NCBI RefSeq assembly: GCF_029846275.1
Contig: NZ_JARVWS010000001.1
Coordinates: forward strand, 1,116,001 to 1,180,000
Reading direction: 5' to 3'
DNA length: 64,000 nt
Source of the DNA: Nocardioides sp. CER19
GTDB lineage: Bacteria > Actinomycetota > Actinomycetes > Propionibacteriales > Nocardioidaceae
Numbering within the stretch: the first letter of the stretch is position 1; every line of letters starts with the position of its first letter. Shown here piece by piece: positions 50,365 to 58,987 of the stretch. Both the position numbers and the translations under genes were made by a program. The notes beneath the pieces were generated by a model. The model was not told where the DNA came from, searched no databases, and saw only the letters and a program-made list of their open reading frames with translations.

Positions 50365-51006
50365 TCAGTAGGCGACCGACAGGTGCGTCCGGTGGTGCTC
50401 GGGGTGCTCGATCTCGTTGACGATCGCATCGGCGAAGTCGGGACCGGAGATCTCCGACCTGCCCTCCGCGTCGAAGAGGGCGACCTCGCCGCCCACCCGG
50501 TAGACGCCTGCCTTCTCGCCGGCCGCCCAGGAGCCGTAGCCGCCGGCCGGGCTGACGAAGACCCAGTCCAGCCCCTCCGGCGCCGAGCCGGCCAGCCAGG
50601 CGCGGATCGACTCACCCTCGAGCGCCTCCTCGCGGAACTGCTCCGGGATCTCGCCCTCGGCGAAGCGCGGCTCGTCCGGGGCCGGCCGCAGCGACGAGAA
50701 GCCGCCCACCACGATCAGTCGGGCGCCGGTCTCGGCCGCGCTGGCGGCGTACTCCTGGTAGAGGCCCAGCTGCGTGCCCTTGCCGGCGAGCTCGCCGCGC
50801 GGCGAGAGGGTGAGCACGACGACGTCGGCGCCGGGGATGATCGCGGCGGCGTCGGCGGCGGCGCCGGTCTCGTAGCGGACCCCGCCGACGGGCGCGGCCG
50901 GCAGGTGGCGGCTCCACGACACGACACCGTGGCCCCGGGAGGCCGCCTCCCGGGCGATGTTGGTGCCGGTGTAGCCGGTGCCTCCGATGACTGCGATGGT
51001 GGACAC
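50365..51006 (-). CDS. NAD(P)-dependent oxidoreductase (NAD(P)H-binding, atypical SDR)
   Basis: 213 aa, Rossmann fold: GxxGxxG reads AVIGGTGYTGTNIAREAASR at the N-terminus; later VVLTLSPRGEL and LIVVGGFSSLRPAPDEPR follow the atypical-SDR/NmrA pattern. Substrate unknown. Ribosome site GGAAGGAG precedes the GTG at 7 nt. It lies just downstream (19 bp) of an LLM oxidoreductase, so the two are cotranscribed. Confidence 0.85.
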   Translation of the reverse strand: MSTIAVIGGTGYTGTNIAREAASRGHGVVSWSRHLPAAPVGGVRYETGAAADAAAIIPGADVVVLTLSPRGELAGKGTQLGLYQEYAASAAETGARLIVVGGFSSLRPAPDEPRFAEGEIPEQFREEALEGESIRAWLAGSAPEGLDWVFVSPAGGYGSWAAGEKAGVYRVGGEVALFDAEGRSEISGPDFADAIVNEIEHPEHHRTHLSVAY

Positions 51007-51025
51007 GCGATGACTCCTTCCAGGA

Positions 51026-52045
51026 TCAGCGCCAGCCGAGCCCGGGCGCGACGTGCTTGACGATGTTCTCCAGCAGCTGGGCGTTGTAGTCGACGCCGAG
51101 CTGGTTCGGGACGGTCAGCAGGACCGTGTCGGACGCCGCGATGGCCTCGTCCTCGCGGAGCTGCTCGATGAGCTGGTCGGGCTCGGCCGCGTAGGTGCGC
51201 CCGAAGATCGCCCGGTAGTCGTCGAGGTGGCCGACCTGGTCGCGCGACTCGCCCTCGCCGCCGAAGTACATCGCATCGACGTCGCTCACGATCGGCATGA
51301 TCGAGCGGCTCACCGAGACCCGCGGCTCGCGGTCGTGGCCGGCCGCCTTCCAGGCCTCGCGGAAGACCTCGATCTGCTTGCGTTGCTGGACGTGGAACGG
51401 CTCGCCCGACTCGTCCTCCTTGAGGGTGGAGGACATCAGGTTCATGCCCAGCTCGGCGGCCCAGCGGGCCGTCGAGTCGGACCCGGCGCCCCACCAGATG
51501 CGGTCGCGCAGGCCCTCGGAGTGCGGCTCGATCCGCAGCAGCCCCGGCGGGTTGGCGAACATCGGGCGCGGGTTCGGCCGTGCGAAGCCCTCGCCCTTCA
51601 GCACCTCGAGGAGGACCTCCGTGTGGCGGCGGCCCATGTCGGCGTCGGTCTCGCCCTCGGCGGGGGAGTAGCCGAAGTAGCGCCAGCCGTCGATGACCTG
51701 CTCCGGGCTGCCCCGGCTCACGCCGAGCTGCAGCCTGCCGCCGGCGATGAGGTCGGCGGCGCCGGCGTCCTCGGCCATGTACATCGGGTTCTCATAGCGC
51801 ATGTCGATCACGCCGGTCCCGATCTCGATCCGCGAGGTGCGCGCGCCGATCGCCGCCAGCAGCGGGAACGGGCTCGACAGCTGCCGCGCGTAGTGGTGCA
51901 CCCGGAAGTAGGCGCCGTCGGCACCGACCTCCTCGGCCGCGACGGCCAGGTCGATCGACTGCGCGAGTACGTCGGCCGCCGACCGCGTCTGGGAGTGCGG
52001 TGACGGCGTCCAGTGACCGAAGGACAGGAACCCGATCTTCTTCAC
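51026..52045 (-). CDS. LLM class flavin-dependent oxidoreductase
   Basis: 339 aa bacterial-luciferase-like barrel. AQSIDLAVAAEEVGADGAYF near the N-terminus; LGVSRGSPEQVIDGWRYFGY carries the GxSRGSP motif of FMN-dependent LLM monooxygenases; the C-terminal half is well conserved (FGRTYAAEPDQLIEQLRED). It uses reduced flavin, with substrate unknown. Start GTG at 52045 with AAGGTT 8 nt upstream. The SDR-like gene 19 bp downstream may supply or use the product. Confidence 0.87.
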   Translation of the reverse strand: MKKIGFLSFGHWTPSPHSQTRSAADVLAQSIDLAVAAEEVGADGAYFRVHHYARQLSSPFPLLAAIGARTSRIEIGTGVIDMRYENPMYMAEDAGAADLIAGGRLQLGVSRGSPEQVIDGWRYFGYSPAEGETDADMGRRHTEVLLEVLKGEGFARPNPRPMFANPPGLLRIEPHSEGLRDRIWWGAGSDSTARWAAELGMNLMSSTLKEDESGEPFHVQQRKQIEVFREAWKAAGHDREPRVSVSRSIMPIVSDVDAMYFGGEGESRDQVGHLDDYRAIFGRTYAAEPDQLIEQLREDEAIAASDTVLLTVPNQLGVDYNAQLLENIVKHVAPGLGWR

Positions 52046-52100
52046 GGCTGTTGAACCTTCAATCTCCTACGGGCATTCCCCGGGGGTCGGTCCGGCCACC

Positions 52101-52106
52101 TAGGCT
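52101..52106 (+). promoter_or_regulatory. -10 box of the pcrA promoter
   Basis: TAGGCT 10 nt before the ATG. The spacing is longer than at the other leaderless genes, so a very short 5' leader is likely. Confidence 0.45.
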
Positions 52107-52116
52107 GGAGACCAGC

Positions 52117-54519
52117 ATGAGCATCATCCCCGGTCTCGAGTCCTTCGCCACCCAGCGCCCGGAGCCGCCTGCCCGCAAGGGGCCGACCCCGGAGGAGCTG
52201 CTCGAGGGTCTCAACGAGCCCCAGCGAGCGGCCGTCGTCCACGAGGGCGCGCCGCTGCTCGTCGTGGCGGGCGCCGGCTCCGGCAAGACCCGGGTGCTGA
52301 CGCGTCGCATCGCCTGGCTGATCAGCCAGCGCAAGGCCCATCCCGGCAGCATCCTCGCGATCACGTTCACGAACAAGGCCGCCGCCGAGATGAAGGAGCG
52401 CGTCGAGCAGCTCGTCGGGGGCCGGGCCCGGATCATGTGGGTGTCGACGTTCCACTCCGCGTGCGTGCGCATCCTGCGCAAGGAGGTCGAGCGGATCGGC
52501 TACAAGTCGAGCTTCACGATCTACGACGCGGCCGACTCCAAGCGCCTGATGACACTGGTGTGCGGCGACCTCGACCTCGACCCGAAGCGCTACCAGCCGG
52601 CGCAGGTCCTCAACTGGGTGAGCGACCAGAAGAACGAGCTGCGCGACCCCGACGACGCCGAGAAGGACGCGCGCAACGGGCTCGAGGAGACCTACGCGGC
52701 GGCCTACAAGCTCTATCAGCGGCGGCTGCGTGAGGCCAACGCCTTCGACTTCGACGACCTGATCATGACGACCGTGCACCTGATGCGGCAGTTCCCCGAG
52801 GTCCGGGAGACCTACCGGCGGCGGTTCCGGCACGTGCTCGTCGACGAGTACCAGGACACCAACCACGCGCAGTACGCGCTGGTCCACGAGCTGTGCGCCG
52901 ACAACCCGGAGGACCTCGACGGCGAGCGGGTCGAGCCGGCCGAGCTGATGGTGGTCGGCGACGCCGACCAGTCGATCTACGCCTTCCGCGGCGCCAACAT
53001 CCGCAACATCCTCGACTTCGAGCAGGACTTCCCCAACGCGACGACGATCCTCCTCGAGCAGAACTACCGGTCGACCCAGACGATCCTCACCGCGGCCAAC
53101 GCGGTCATCGACCACAACAAGGGCCGCCCGCCCAAGCGGCTCTGGAGCGACGCCGGGCAGGGCGACCGGATCGTCGGCTACGTCGCCGACGACGAGCACG
53201 ACGAGGCGCGGTTCGTCTCCGACGAGATCGACAAGCTGGTCGACGGCGGCCGGGCCGCCTCGGACGTCGCGGTGTTCTACCGGACGAACGCCCAGTCGCG
53301 TGTCTACGAGGAGGTGTTCATCCGGACCGGCCAGCCCTACAAGGTCGTCGGCGGGGTGCGCTTCTACGAGCGGCGCGAGGTCCGCGACGCGCTCGCCTAC
53401 CTGCGCGCGCTGGCCAACCCGGCCGACCAGGTCTCGCTGCGCCGGATCGTCAACACCCCCAAGCGCGGCATCGGCGACCGCGCCGTCGCCTGCGTCAACG
53501 CGCTCGCCGAGCGCGACGGACTGACGTTCTGGGAGGGCCTGCGCCACGCCGAGGAGGCCCCCGGCCTCGCGACCCGGTCGCTCACCAACATCCGCGGCTT
53601 CGTCGCGATGATGGAGGAGCTGATGTCGATGGTCGACGCGGGCGAGCGCGCCGACGTCATCCTCGAGTCGGTGCTGGCCCGGTCGGGCTACCTCGAGGAG
53701 CTCGAGGCCTCCGACGACCCGCAGGACGCCACCCGCGTCGAGAACCTCGCCGAGCTCGTCGCCGTCGCCCGCGAGTTCTCCGACGACCCGGTCGCCGGAC
53801 CGTCGGCCGACCCCGCCGACGTCGACGCCGGCACCGTGGCGCCCGGCCTGACCGACTTCCTCGAGCGGGTCGCCCTGGTGGCCGACTCCGACCAGATCCC
53901 CGAGGACGGCGAAGGTGTCGTCACCCTGATGACATTGCACACCGCGAAGGGGCTGGAGTTCCCGGTCGTCTTCCTCACCGGCCTCGAGGACGGTGTGTTC
54001 CCGCACTCGCGGGCGCTCGGCGACGGCACGGAGCTCGAGGAGGAGCGTCGCCTGGCGTACGTCGGCATCACCCGCGCCCGGGAGCGGCTCTTCCTCTCCC
54101 ACGCGCTGGTGCGCTCGGCGTGGGGCGCGCCGATGCACAACCCGCCCAGCCGCTTCCTCAACGAGCTGCCGGTCGACCTGGTCGACTGGAAGCGCACGGC
54201 GGCCGACCAGACCCGCTGGTCGCGGCCCGACGTGTCGTCCTCGTCCTCGTGGTCGTCCGGCGGCCTGGGTACTCCCACCGACCGTGGCCGACGCAACTTC
54301 TCGTCGGCCGCGCTCCGCGCCGACGCGGCGGCCAAGTCGAAGCCGTCGCGCGAGGTCCCGTCGCTGGAGCCGGGCGACCGGGTCACCCACAACTCCTTCG
54401 GCCTCGGCACGGTCGTGACCGTGGAGGGTGTCGCCGACAAGGCGGTCGCCTCGATCGACTTCGGCTCCTCGGGCGTCAAGCGGCTGCTGCTGCGCTACGC
54501 GCCGGTCGAGAAGCTCTGA
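52117..54519 (+). CDS. pcrA: ATP-dependent DNA helicase UvrD/PcrA
   Basis: 800 aa superfamily 1A helicase. Q motif LNEPQRAAVVHEGAPLLVVA, Walker A AGAGSGKT (51-58), motif II FRHVLVDEYQDTNHAQYA, motif III GDADQSIYAFRGANIRNILD, motif V/VI VVTLMTLHTAKGLEFPVVFL and YVGITRARERLFLSHALVR. C-terminal 50 aa form a Tudor-like RNA-polymerase-binding domain (PGDRVTHNSFGLGTVV). It unwinds DNA in nucleotide-excision and recombination repair. The ATG at 52117 is chosen because a longer frame would enter the divergent gene and lacks a ribosome site. Confidence 0.96.
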   Translation: MSIIPGLESFATQRPEPPARKGPTPEELLEGLNEPQRAAVVHEGAPLLVVAGAGSGKTRVLTRRIAWLISQRKAHPGSILAITFTNKAAAEMKERVEQLVGGRARIMWVSTFHSACVRILRKEVERIGYKSSFTIYDAADSKRLMTLVCGDLDLDPKRYQPAQVLNWVSDQKNELRDPDDAEKDARNGLEETYAAAYKLYQRRLREANAFDFDDLIMTTVHLMRQFPEVRETYRRRFRHVLVDEYQDTNHAQYALVHELCADNPEDLDGERVEPAELMVVGDADQSIYAFRGANIRNILDFEQDFPNATTILLEQNYRSTQTILTAANAVIDHNKGRPPKRLWSDAGQGDRIVGYVADDEHDEARFVSDEIDKLVDGGRAASDVAVFYRTNAQSRVYEEVFIRTGQPYKVVGGVRFYERREVRDALAYLRALANPADQVSLRRIVNTPKRGIGDRAVACVNALAERDGLTFWEGLRHAEEAPGLATRSLTNIRGFVAMMEELMSMVDAGERADVILESVLARSGYLEELEASDDPQDATRVENLAELVAVAREFSDDPVAGPSADPADVDAGTVAPGLTDFLERVALVADSDQIPEDGEGVVTLMTLHTAKGLEFPVVFLTGLEDGVFPHSRALGDGTELEEERRLAYVGITRARERLFLSHALVRSAWGAPMHNPPSRFLNELPVDLVDWKRTAADQTRWSRPDVSSSSSWSSGGLGTPTDRGRRNFSSAALRADAAAKSKPSREVPSLEPGDRVTHNSFGLGTVVTVEGVADKAVASIDFGSSGVKRLLLRYAPVEKL

Positions 54520-54523
54520 CACC

Positions 54524-54922
54524 GTGCGCCGCGGGCCGGAGTGGGCGCGGGAGCGCTTCGCCACGGCCCGGGTCGCCCGGCTGGCCACCGTCGCACCCGA
54601 CGGGTCGCCGTACGTCGTCCCGGTGGTCTTCGCCGTCGACGGCGACGCCCTCCTCACCGCCGTCGACCACAAGCCGAAGTCGACGACGCGCCTGCGCCGC
54701 CTGGCGAACATCGCCGCGAACCCCCGCGTCAGCCTGCTCGTCGACGTCTACGACGACGACTGGTCGCAGCTCTGGTGGGCCCGCGCCGACGGGACCGCGC
54801 AGGTGCACGAGTCCTACGACCTCGCCCCGCTCGTCGCGAGGTACGACGCCTACCGAGCCACTCCGCCGACCGGGCCGGTGATCGTGGTCAGCGTCGAGCG
54901 TTGGTCGGGCTGGTCCTTCTAG
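54524..54922 (+). CDS. PPOX class F420-dependent oxidoreductase-like protein
   Basis: 132 aa split barrel. RVARLATVAPDGSPYVVPVV then KSTTRLRRLANIAANPRVSL match the TIGR03668/F420-dependent PPOX group, and WWARADGTAQV the dimer region. It starts 5 nt after the pcrA stop, so it is cotranscribed. Members reduce enals or biliverdin with F420H2; the substrate is unassigned. GTG start, no clear ribosome site. Confidence 0.85.
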   Translation: MRRGPEWARERFATARVARLATVAPDGSPYVVPVVFAVDGDALLTAVDHKPKSTTRLRRLANIAANPRVSLLVDVYDDDWSQLWWARADGTAQVHESYDLAPLVARYDAYRATPPTGPVIVVSVERWSGWSF

Positions 54923-55016
54923 CGCCGAGATCGGTGTTGTTGCCCATTGAGATCGGAGTTCCGGCCTCAGCGAGCGCGGTCGAGCCGCGGGTGCGGGGCC
55001 AGAACCCGGATGTCGA

Positions 55017-55110
55017 AGGGCAGAAACGGCGATCTCGACGGGTCTCGAAACGCCGTTCGCGACTTCACCTCAGTCGCGCCCGGCTACTCGACCACCGACG
55101 AGCCGATCCG
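55017..55110. repeat. Possible dispersed intergenic repeat element
   Basis: Intergenic sequence of 205 bp (54923-55126) between convergent genes. It contains GGTCTCGAAACGCC and, at the other end, CTACTCGACCACCG. The second 14-mer also occurs between the convergent ROK genes at about 33351-33364. A related CTGGTCGAG-like start lies at about 58903. Nearby GAGATCGGTGTT and GAGATCGGAGTT form a direct repeat 22 bp apart. Confidence 0.35.
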
Positions 55111-55126
55111 CTGGCGCGGTCTCGGC

Positions 55127-56443
55127 TCAGGGCTGGAGGCCGTGGGCGACGAGAGCGGGGTAGGGGTCCACCGGGTCACCGCCACCGGGGCGGACCTCGA
55201 CGTGGACGTGGGGGCCGGTGACGTGACCGGTCGAGCCGACGTAGCCGATGATGTCGCCGGCGTGGACCTCCTGGCCCGGGCTGACGCCGAACCGGACCTG
55301 GTGGCAGTACCAGAGCTCGGTGCCGTCCTCGAGCGTCTCGACGGTCTTGTTGCCGTAGGCGCCGTCGTAGGGGGTCGTCGAGGCGATCACGCCGTTGGAG
55401 ATGGCGTGGATCGGGGTGCCGGTCGGGGCGGCGAAGTCGAGGCCGGTGTGGCAGTGCGCCCACAGGCCGCAGTCGCCGAAGCGCGCGGTGAGGTGGTAGA
55501 CGCCGGCCGTGACGGGCAGCTGCCACTGGTTCTTCTTGAGAACGCTGGCCCAGCCCGAGGCCTTCTTGTTGATCGCGGCGAGCGCGCTCTCGTGGGCCTG
55601 CGCGGCCGTGTTGGCGTCGCTGCGACCGCCGCCGCGGCTCACGGCGACGCCGCGCTGTCCGACGGACGCGACGGCGCTGCTGCCGGTGAGAGCGCCGGCC
55701 TGGCGCAGCTGAGCCGCGTCCGCGCGGACCATGTCGGACTTGCCGCCGGTCAGCGCACCGAAGCCGGCGATGGCGAGCGCGGCCACGCCGACCAGAGCCG
55801 GCAACGACGGCAGGACGCTGCGGCGCGGGCGACGAGCCGCGCGCGCCCGTTTGCCGGGGGTGACCTTCGGCAGGGTCGCGGTCGTGTCGAACGTGAAGTC
55901 GGTGCCCGGCTCGGCGTCGATCCGCGGCAGGCTGCCGGTGAAGGCCTCGGTGAGCGCGAACGGGAGCTGGCCGGTGTCCTCGGGGGACTCCGCGGCGAAG
56001 ATGTTCCAGTCGTTCCACTCCGGCGCGGGTCGCGGCTCGTCGAGCAGGGCGACCGGTACGACGGGCTTCACGAACGCGACGGCGGGCTCGATGACGGGCC
56101 GTACGACGGGCTGCACGACCGGCTCGACGACCTGCTCCACCACCGTCGGCACGACCTGCTCGACGACCGGCATGGTCGGCGTCTCGGCGGGCGTCTCCAC
56201 GACGTCGCGGCGGGCGCGCTTGCCGACGTAGGGCGTGGTGGGTGCAGGGACGTGCACGACCGGAGCGGCATCGGCGGCGGGGCGGGCGGCACGGCGGCCG
56301 ACGTACGGCTGGGTCGGCTGGGCCTGCTGGATCGGCTGCTCGTCGGCGGCGACGTCGCGGCGGGCCCGCTTGCCGACGTACGGGGTCACCGACTCCGAGG
56401 GGTGTCGGTCACGACCGACGATGTCCTCTCGGGGGTCACTCAC
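55127..56443 (-). CDS. M23 family metallopeptidase with repeated N-terminal tail
   Basis: 438 aa. A cytoplasmic tail of about 210 aa carries PYVGKR/PYVGRR at residues 21, 46 and 71, an exact 25-residue period, and then a Pro/Val-rich stretch (EPVVQPVVRPVIEP). One TM helix (about 211-232) follows, and an extracellular helical linker. The M23 domain (about 315-435) has zinc ligands His332/Asp336 (HTGLD) and HVHVEV (His412/His414). It should cleave peptidoglycan stem peptides. Divergent from sucC. GTG start with GGAG 9 nt upstream. Confidence 0.9.
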   Translation of the reverse strand: MSDPREDIVGRDRHPSESVTPYVGKRARRDVAADEQPIQQAQPTQPYVGRRAARPAADAAPVVHVPAPTTPYVGKRARRDVVETPAETPTMPVVEQVVPTVVEQVVEPVVQPVVRPVIEPAVAFVKPVVPVALLDEPRPAPEWNDWNIFAAESPEDTGQLPFALTEAFTGSLPRIDAEPGTDFTFDTTATLPKVTPGKRARAARRPRRSVLPSLPALVGVAALAIAGFGALTGGKSDMVRADAAQLRQAGALTGSSAVASVGQRGVAVSRGGGRSDANTAAQAHESALAAINKKASGWASVLKKNQWQLPVTAGVYHLTARFGDCGLWAHCHTGLDFAAPTGTPIHAISNGVIASTTPYDGAYGNKTVETLEDGTELWYCHQVRFGVSPGQEVHAGDIIGYVGSTGHVTGPHVHVEVRPGGGDPVDPYPALVAHGLQP

Positions 56444-56797
56444 GTTTCATCGCTCCGCTGCTCGGGGTTCAGACGGCGAGGCCCGACATTAGCGGAAGTC
56501 CTGGGACCCCTGTAAATCGGTACCGGGTGTCGATTGTGGAAGAAGGGCACCAGATCGGGAACGGGATCAGGTCGATTCAGGACGTAGGGCCCAGGCAAAC
56601 CGAAGCCGCGGGCGCAATATGGCGTGCGTCACCTCGAGGGCCCCAGCACTCGTCCTACCGAGCAGCGACGTCTAGTGTGCCTCGAGGACATCCCACCGCC
56701 AGAGCCTGATGCCGCCGGGCCTCACCCGGGCGCGCCCCGGCTCCGACGTAGGACCGACCACGGACAATCAACGACGTCTAGAAGCATTGGTGGATCA
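56444..56797. other. Intergenic region between M23 and sucC (354 bp)
   Basis: No convincing ORF. It holds the divergent promoters: TAGTGT at 56673-56678 is a possible -10 for sucC, leaving a leader of about 115 nt. Two direct copies of CGACGTCTAG (56666-56675, 56772-56781) and two CCTCGAGG palindromes (56632, 56680) are visible. I see no known riboswitch. Confidence 0.6.
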
Positions 56798-57964
56798 GTG
56801 GATCTGATGGAGTTCCAGGCGAAGCAGCTCTTCGCCAAGCATGGTGTCGCGACCACCCTCGGCGTGGTCGTCGAGACCGCCGAGGCGGCGAAGGCTGCGG
56901 CCGAGGAGATCGGCGGCGTGACCGTCATCAAGGCCCAGGTCAAGGCCGGTGGCCGCGGCAAGGCTGGCGGCGTCAAGATCGCCAAGACCGCTGACGACGC
57001 CTTCGAGCACGCCAGCAACATCCTCGGCATGGAGATCAAGGGCCTCACGGTCAACCGTGTCCTGGTCACGCCGGCGACCCCGCCGGAGGAGGAGTACTAC
57101 TTCTCCTTCCTGCTGGACCGCTCGAACCGCCAGTACCTCTGCATCGCGTCCGTCGAGGGTGGTGTCGAGATCGAGGAGGTCGCGAAGACCAACCCCGACG
57201 CCGTCAAGCAGATCGGCATCGACCCGGGCACCGGCGTCGACGAGGCCAAGGCCCGCGAGATCGCCGCCGAGGCCAAGTTCCCGGAGGCCGTCTTCGAGCA
57301 GGCCGTGGAGATGATCCAGGCGCTCTACAAGACGTTCGTCGAGGAGGACGCCACCCTCGTCGAGGTCAACCCGCTGGCCCGTCTGGCCGGCGACAAGCTC
57401 GAGGCCCTCGACGGCAAGGTGTCGCTCGACGACAACGCCTCCGAGGTGCGCCACCCGGAGCACGCGGAGTTCGAGATCCGCGAGGAGGCCGACGCGCTCG
57501 AGTCCAAGGCCAAGGACCTCGGCCTCAACTACGTCAAGCTCGACGGCCAGGTCGGCATCATCGGCAACGGCGCGGGCCTCGTCATGAGCACCCTCGACGT
57601 CGTCGCGTACGCCGGCGAGAAGCACGGCAACGTCAAGCCGGCCAACTTCCTCGACATCGGCGGCGGCGCCAACGCGCAGGTCATGGCCAACGGCCTCGAC
57701 GTCATCCTCAACGACGACCAGGTCGCGTCCGTCTTCGTCAACGTCTTCGGCGGCATCACCGCCTGCGACGAGGTCGCGAAGGGCATCGTCGGCGCACTGG
57801 ACATCCTCGGCGACGAGGCGAGCAAGCCGCTCGTCGTACGTCTCGACGGCAACAACGTCGCGCTCGGCCGCCAGATCCTCAACGAGCGCAACCACCCGCT
57901 CGTGACCGTTGTCGACACCATGGACGGCGGCGCCGACAAGGCCGCCGAGCTGGCCAACGCCTGA
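56798..57964 (+). CDS. sucC: Succinyl-CoA synthetase (ADP-forming) beta subunit
   Basis: 388 aa, the same length as E. coli SucC. ATP-grasp nucleotide site with [13 protein letters not shown] at the N-terminus, [20 protein letters not shown] (magnesium/ATP contact) and the subunit interface [20 protein letters not shown]. With SucD it converts succinyl-CoA, ADP and phosphate to succinate, CoA and ATP in the TCA cycle. Start GTG at 56798 gives the familiar [12 protein letters not shown]; the ATG at 56807 is the alternative. sucD follows 31 bp later. Confidence 0.96.
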   Translation: MDLMEFQAKQLFAKHGVATTLGVVVETAEAAKAAAEEIGGVTVIKAQVKAGGRGKAGGVKIAKTADDAFEHASNILGMEIKGLTVNRVLVTPATPPEEEYYFSFLLDRSNRQYLCIASVEGGVEIEEVAKTNPDAVKQIGIDPGTGVDEAKAREIAAEAKFPEAVFEQAVEMIQALYKTFVEEDATLVEVNPLARLAGDKLEALDGKVSLDDNASEVRHPEHAEFEIREEADALESKAKDLGLNYVKLDGQVGIIGNGAGLVMSTLDVVAYAGEKHGNVKPANFLDIGGGANAQVMANGLDVILNDDQVASVFVNVFGGITACDEVAKGIVGALDILGDEASKPLVVRLDGNNVALGRQILNERNHPLVTVVDTMDGGADKAAELANA

Positions 57965-57995
57965 GGCCCGGGCCAAGAAGAGGACTGAGAAACAA

Positions 57996-58892
57996 GTGAG
58001 CATCTACCTCAACAAGGACAGCAAGATCATCGTCCAGGGCATCACCGGCGGCATGGGTGCGAAGCACACCGCTCTGATGCTCGACTCGGGCGCCCAGATC
58101 GTCGGCGGCGTCAACGCCCGCAAGGCCGGCACGACCGTCACCCACCAGGACCACGAGGGCAACGACGTCACCCTGCCGGTGTTCGGCACGGTCAAGGAGG
58201 CGATGGCCGAGACCGGTGCCGACGTCTCCGTCGTGTTCGTGCCGCCGGCGTTCACCAAGGACGCCTGCGTGGAGGCGATCGACGCCGGCATCGGCCTGCT
58301 CGTCGTCATCACCGAGGGCGTGCCGGTGCAGGACACCGCCGAGGTGTGGTCCTACCTGCAGGGCAAGTCGACCCGCATGATCGGTCCCAACTGCCCCGGC
58401 ATCATCACGCCCGGGGAGTCGCTGGCCGGCATCACGCCGCACACGATCACCGGCAAGGGCCCGGTCGGCCTGGTGTCGAAGTCCGGCACCCTGACCTACC
58501 AGATGATGTACGAGCTGCGTGACTTCGGCTTCTCGACCGCCATCGGCATCGGCGGCGACCCGATCGTCGGCACGACGCACATCGACGCGCTGCAGGCCTT
58601 CGAGGACGACCCGGAGACCAAGGCGATCGTGATGATCGGCGAGATCGGCGGCGACGCCGAGGAGCGTGCGGCCGCCTACATCAAGGAGCACATCACCAAG
58701 CCCGTCGTCGGGTACGTCGCGGGCTTCACCGCTCCCGAGGGCAAGACGATGGGCCACGCCGGTGCGATCGTGTCCGGCTCGGCCGGCACCGCCCAGGCGA
58801 AGAAGGACGCGCTCGAGGCTGTCGGCGTCAGGGTCGGCAAGACGCCGTCCGAGACTGCGGCGCTCATGCGGGAGATCCTGCAGAGCCTCTGA
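57996..58892 (+). CDS. sucD: Succinyl-CoA synthetase alpha subunit
   Basis: 298 aa. CoA-binding Rossmann domain ([20 protein letters not shown]), then [19 protein letters not shown] and the phosphohistidine in [20 protein letters not shown] (the GHAG motif). It is phosphorylated at this His during catalysis and pairs with SucC. GTG start, 31 bp after sucC. A strong terminator follows. Confidence 0.97.
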   Translation: MSIYLNKDSKIIVQGITGGMGAKHTALMLDSGAQIVGGVNARKAGTTVTHQDHEGNDVTLPVFGTVKEAMAETGADVSVVFVPPAFTKDACVEAIDAGIGLLVVITEGVPVQDTAEVWSYLQGKSTRMIGPNCPGIITPGESLAGITPHTITGKGPVGLVSKSGTLTYQMMYELRDFGFSTAIGIGGDPIVGTTHIDALQAFEDDPETKAIVMIGEIGGDAEERAAAYIKEHITKPVVGYVAGFTAPEGKTMGHAGAIVSGSAGTAQAKKDALEAVGVRVGKTPSETAALMREILQSL

Positions 58893-58928
58893 TCGGCTCC
58901 CTGGTCGAGCCCGTCGCGACCACGACCC

Positions 58929-58962
58929 AGACGCCCCGGCTGCTTCGGCAGCCGGGGCGTCT
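58929..58962. terminator. Perfect hairpin terminator after sucD
   Basis: AGACGCCCCGGCTGC (58929-58943), TTCG tetraloop, GCAGCCGGGGCGTCT (58948-58962): 15 bp with a stable UUCG loop. It lies between convergent sucD and the sigma-fusion gene, and could serve both. Confidence 0.85.
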
Positions 58963-58987
58963 GACGTCTTCGCGGTGGAGGCGCCGC

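Noticed and set aside
56444..56560. Possible c-di-AMP (ydaO) riboswitch before the M23 gene
   Set aside because: This class often precedes cell-wall hydrolases in actinobacteria, but none of the conserved blocks is present on the minus strand.
56592..56625. Sequence resembling a cyclic di-GMP (GEMM) riboswitch: GGCAAACC...GGGCGCAA before sucC
   Set aside because: No closing stem and no GNRA tetraloop helix; the GACGCAAAGCC core is not kept. A covariance-model search would decide.
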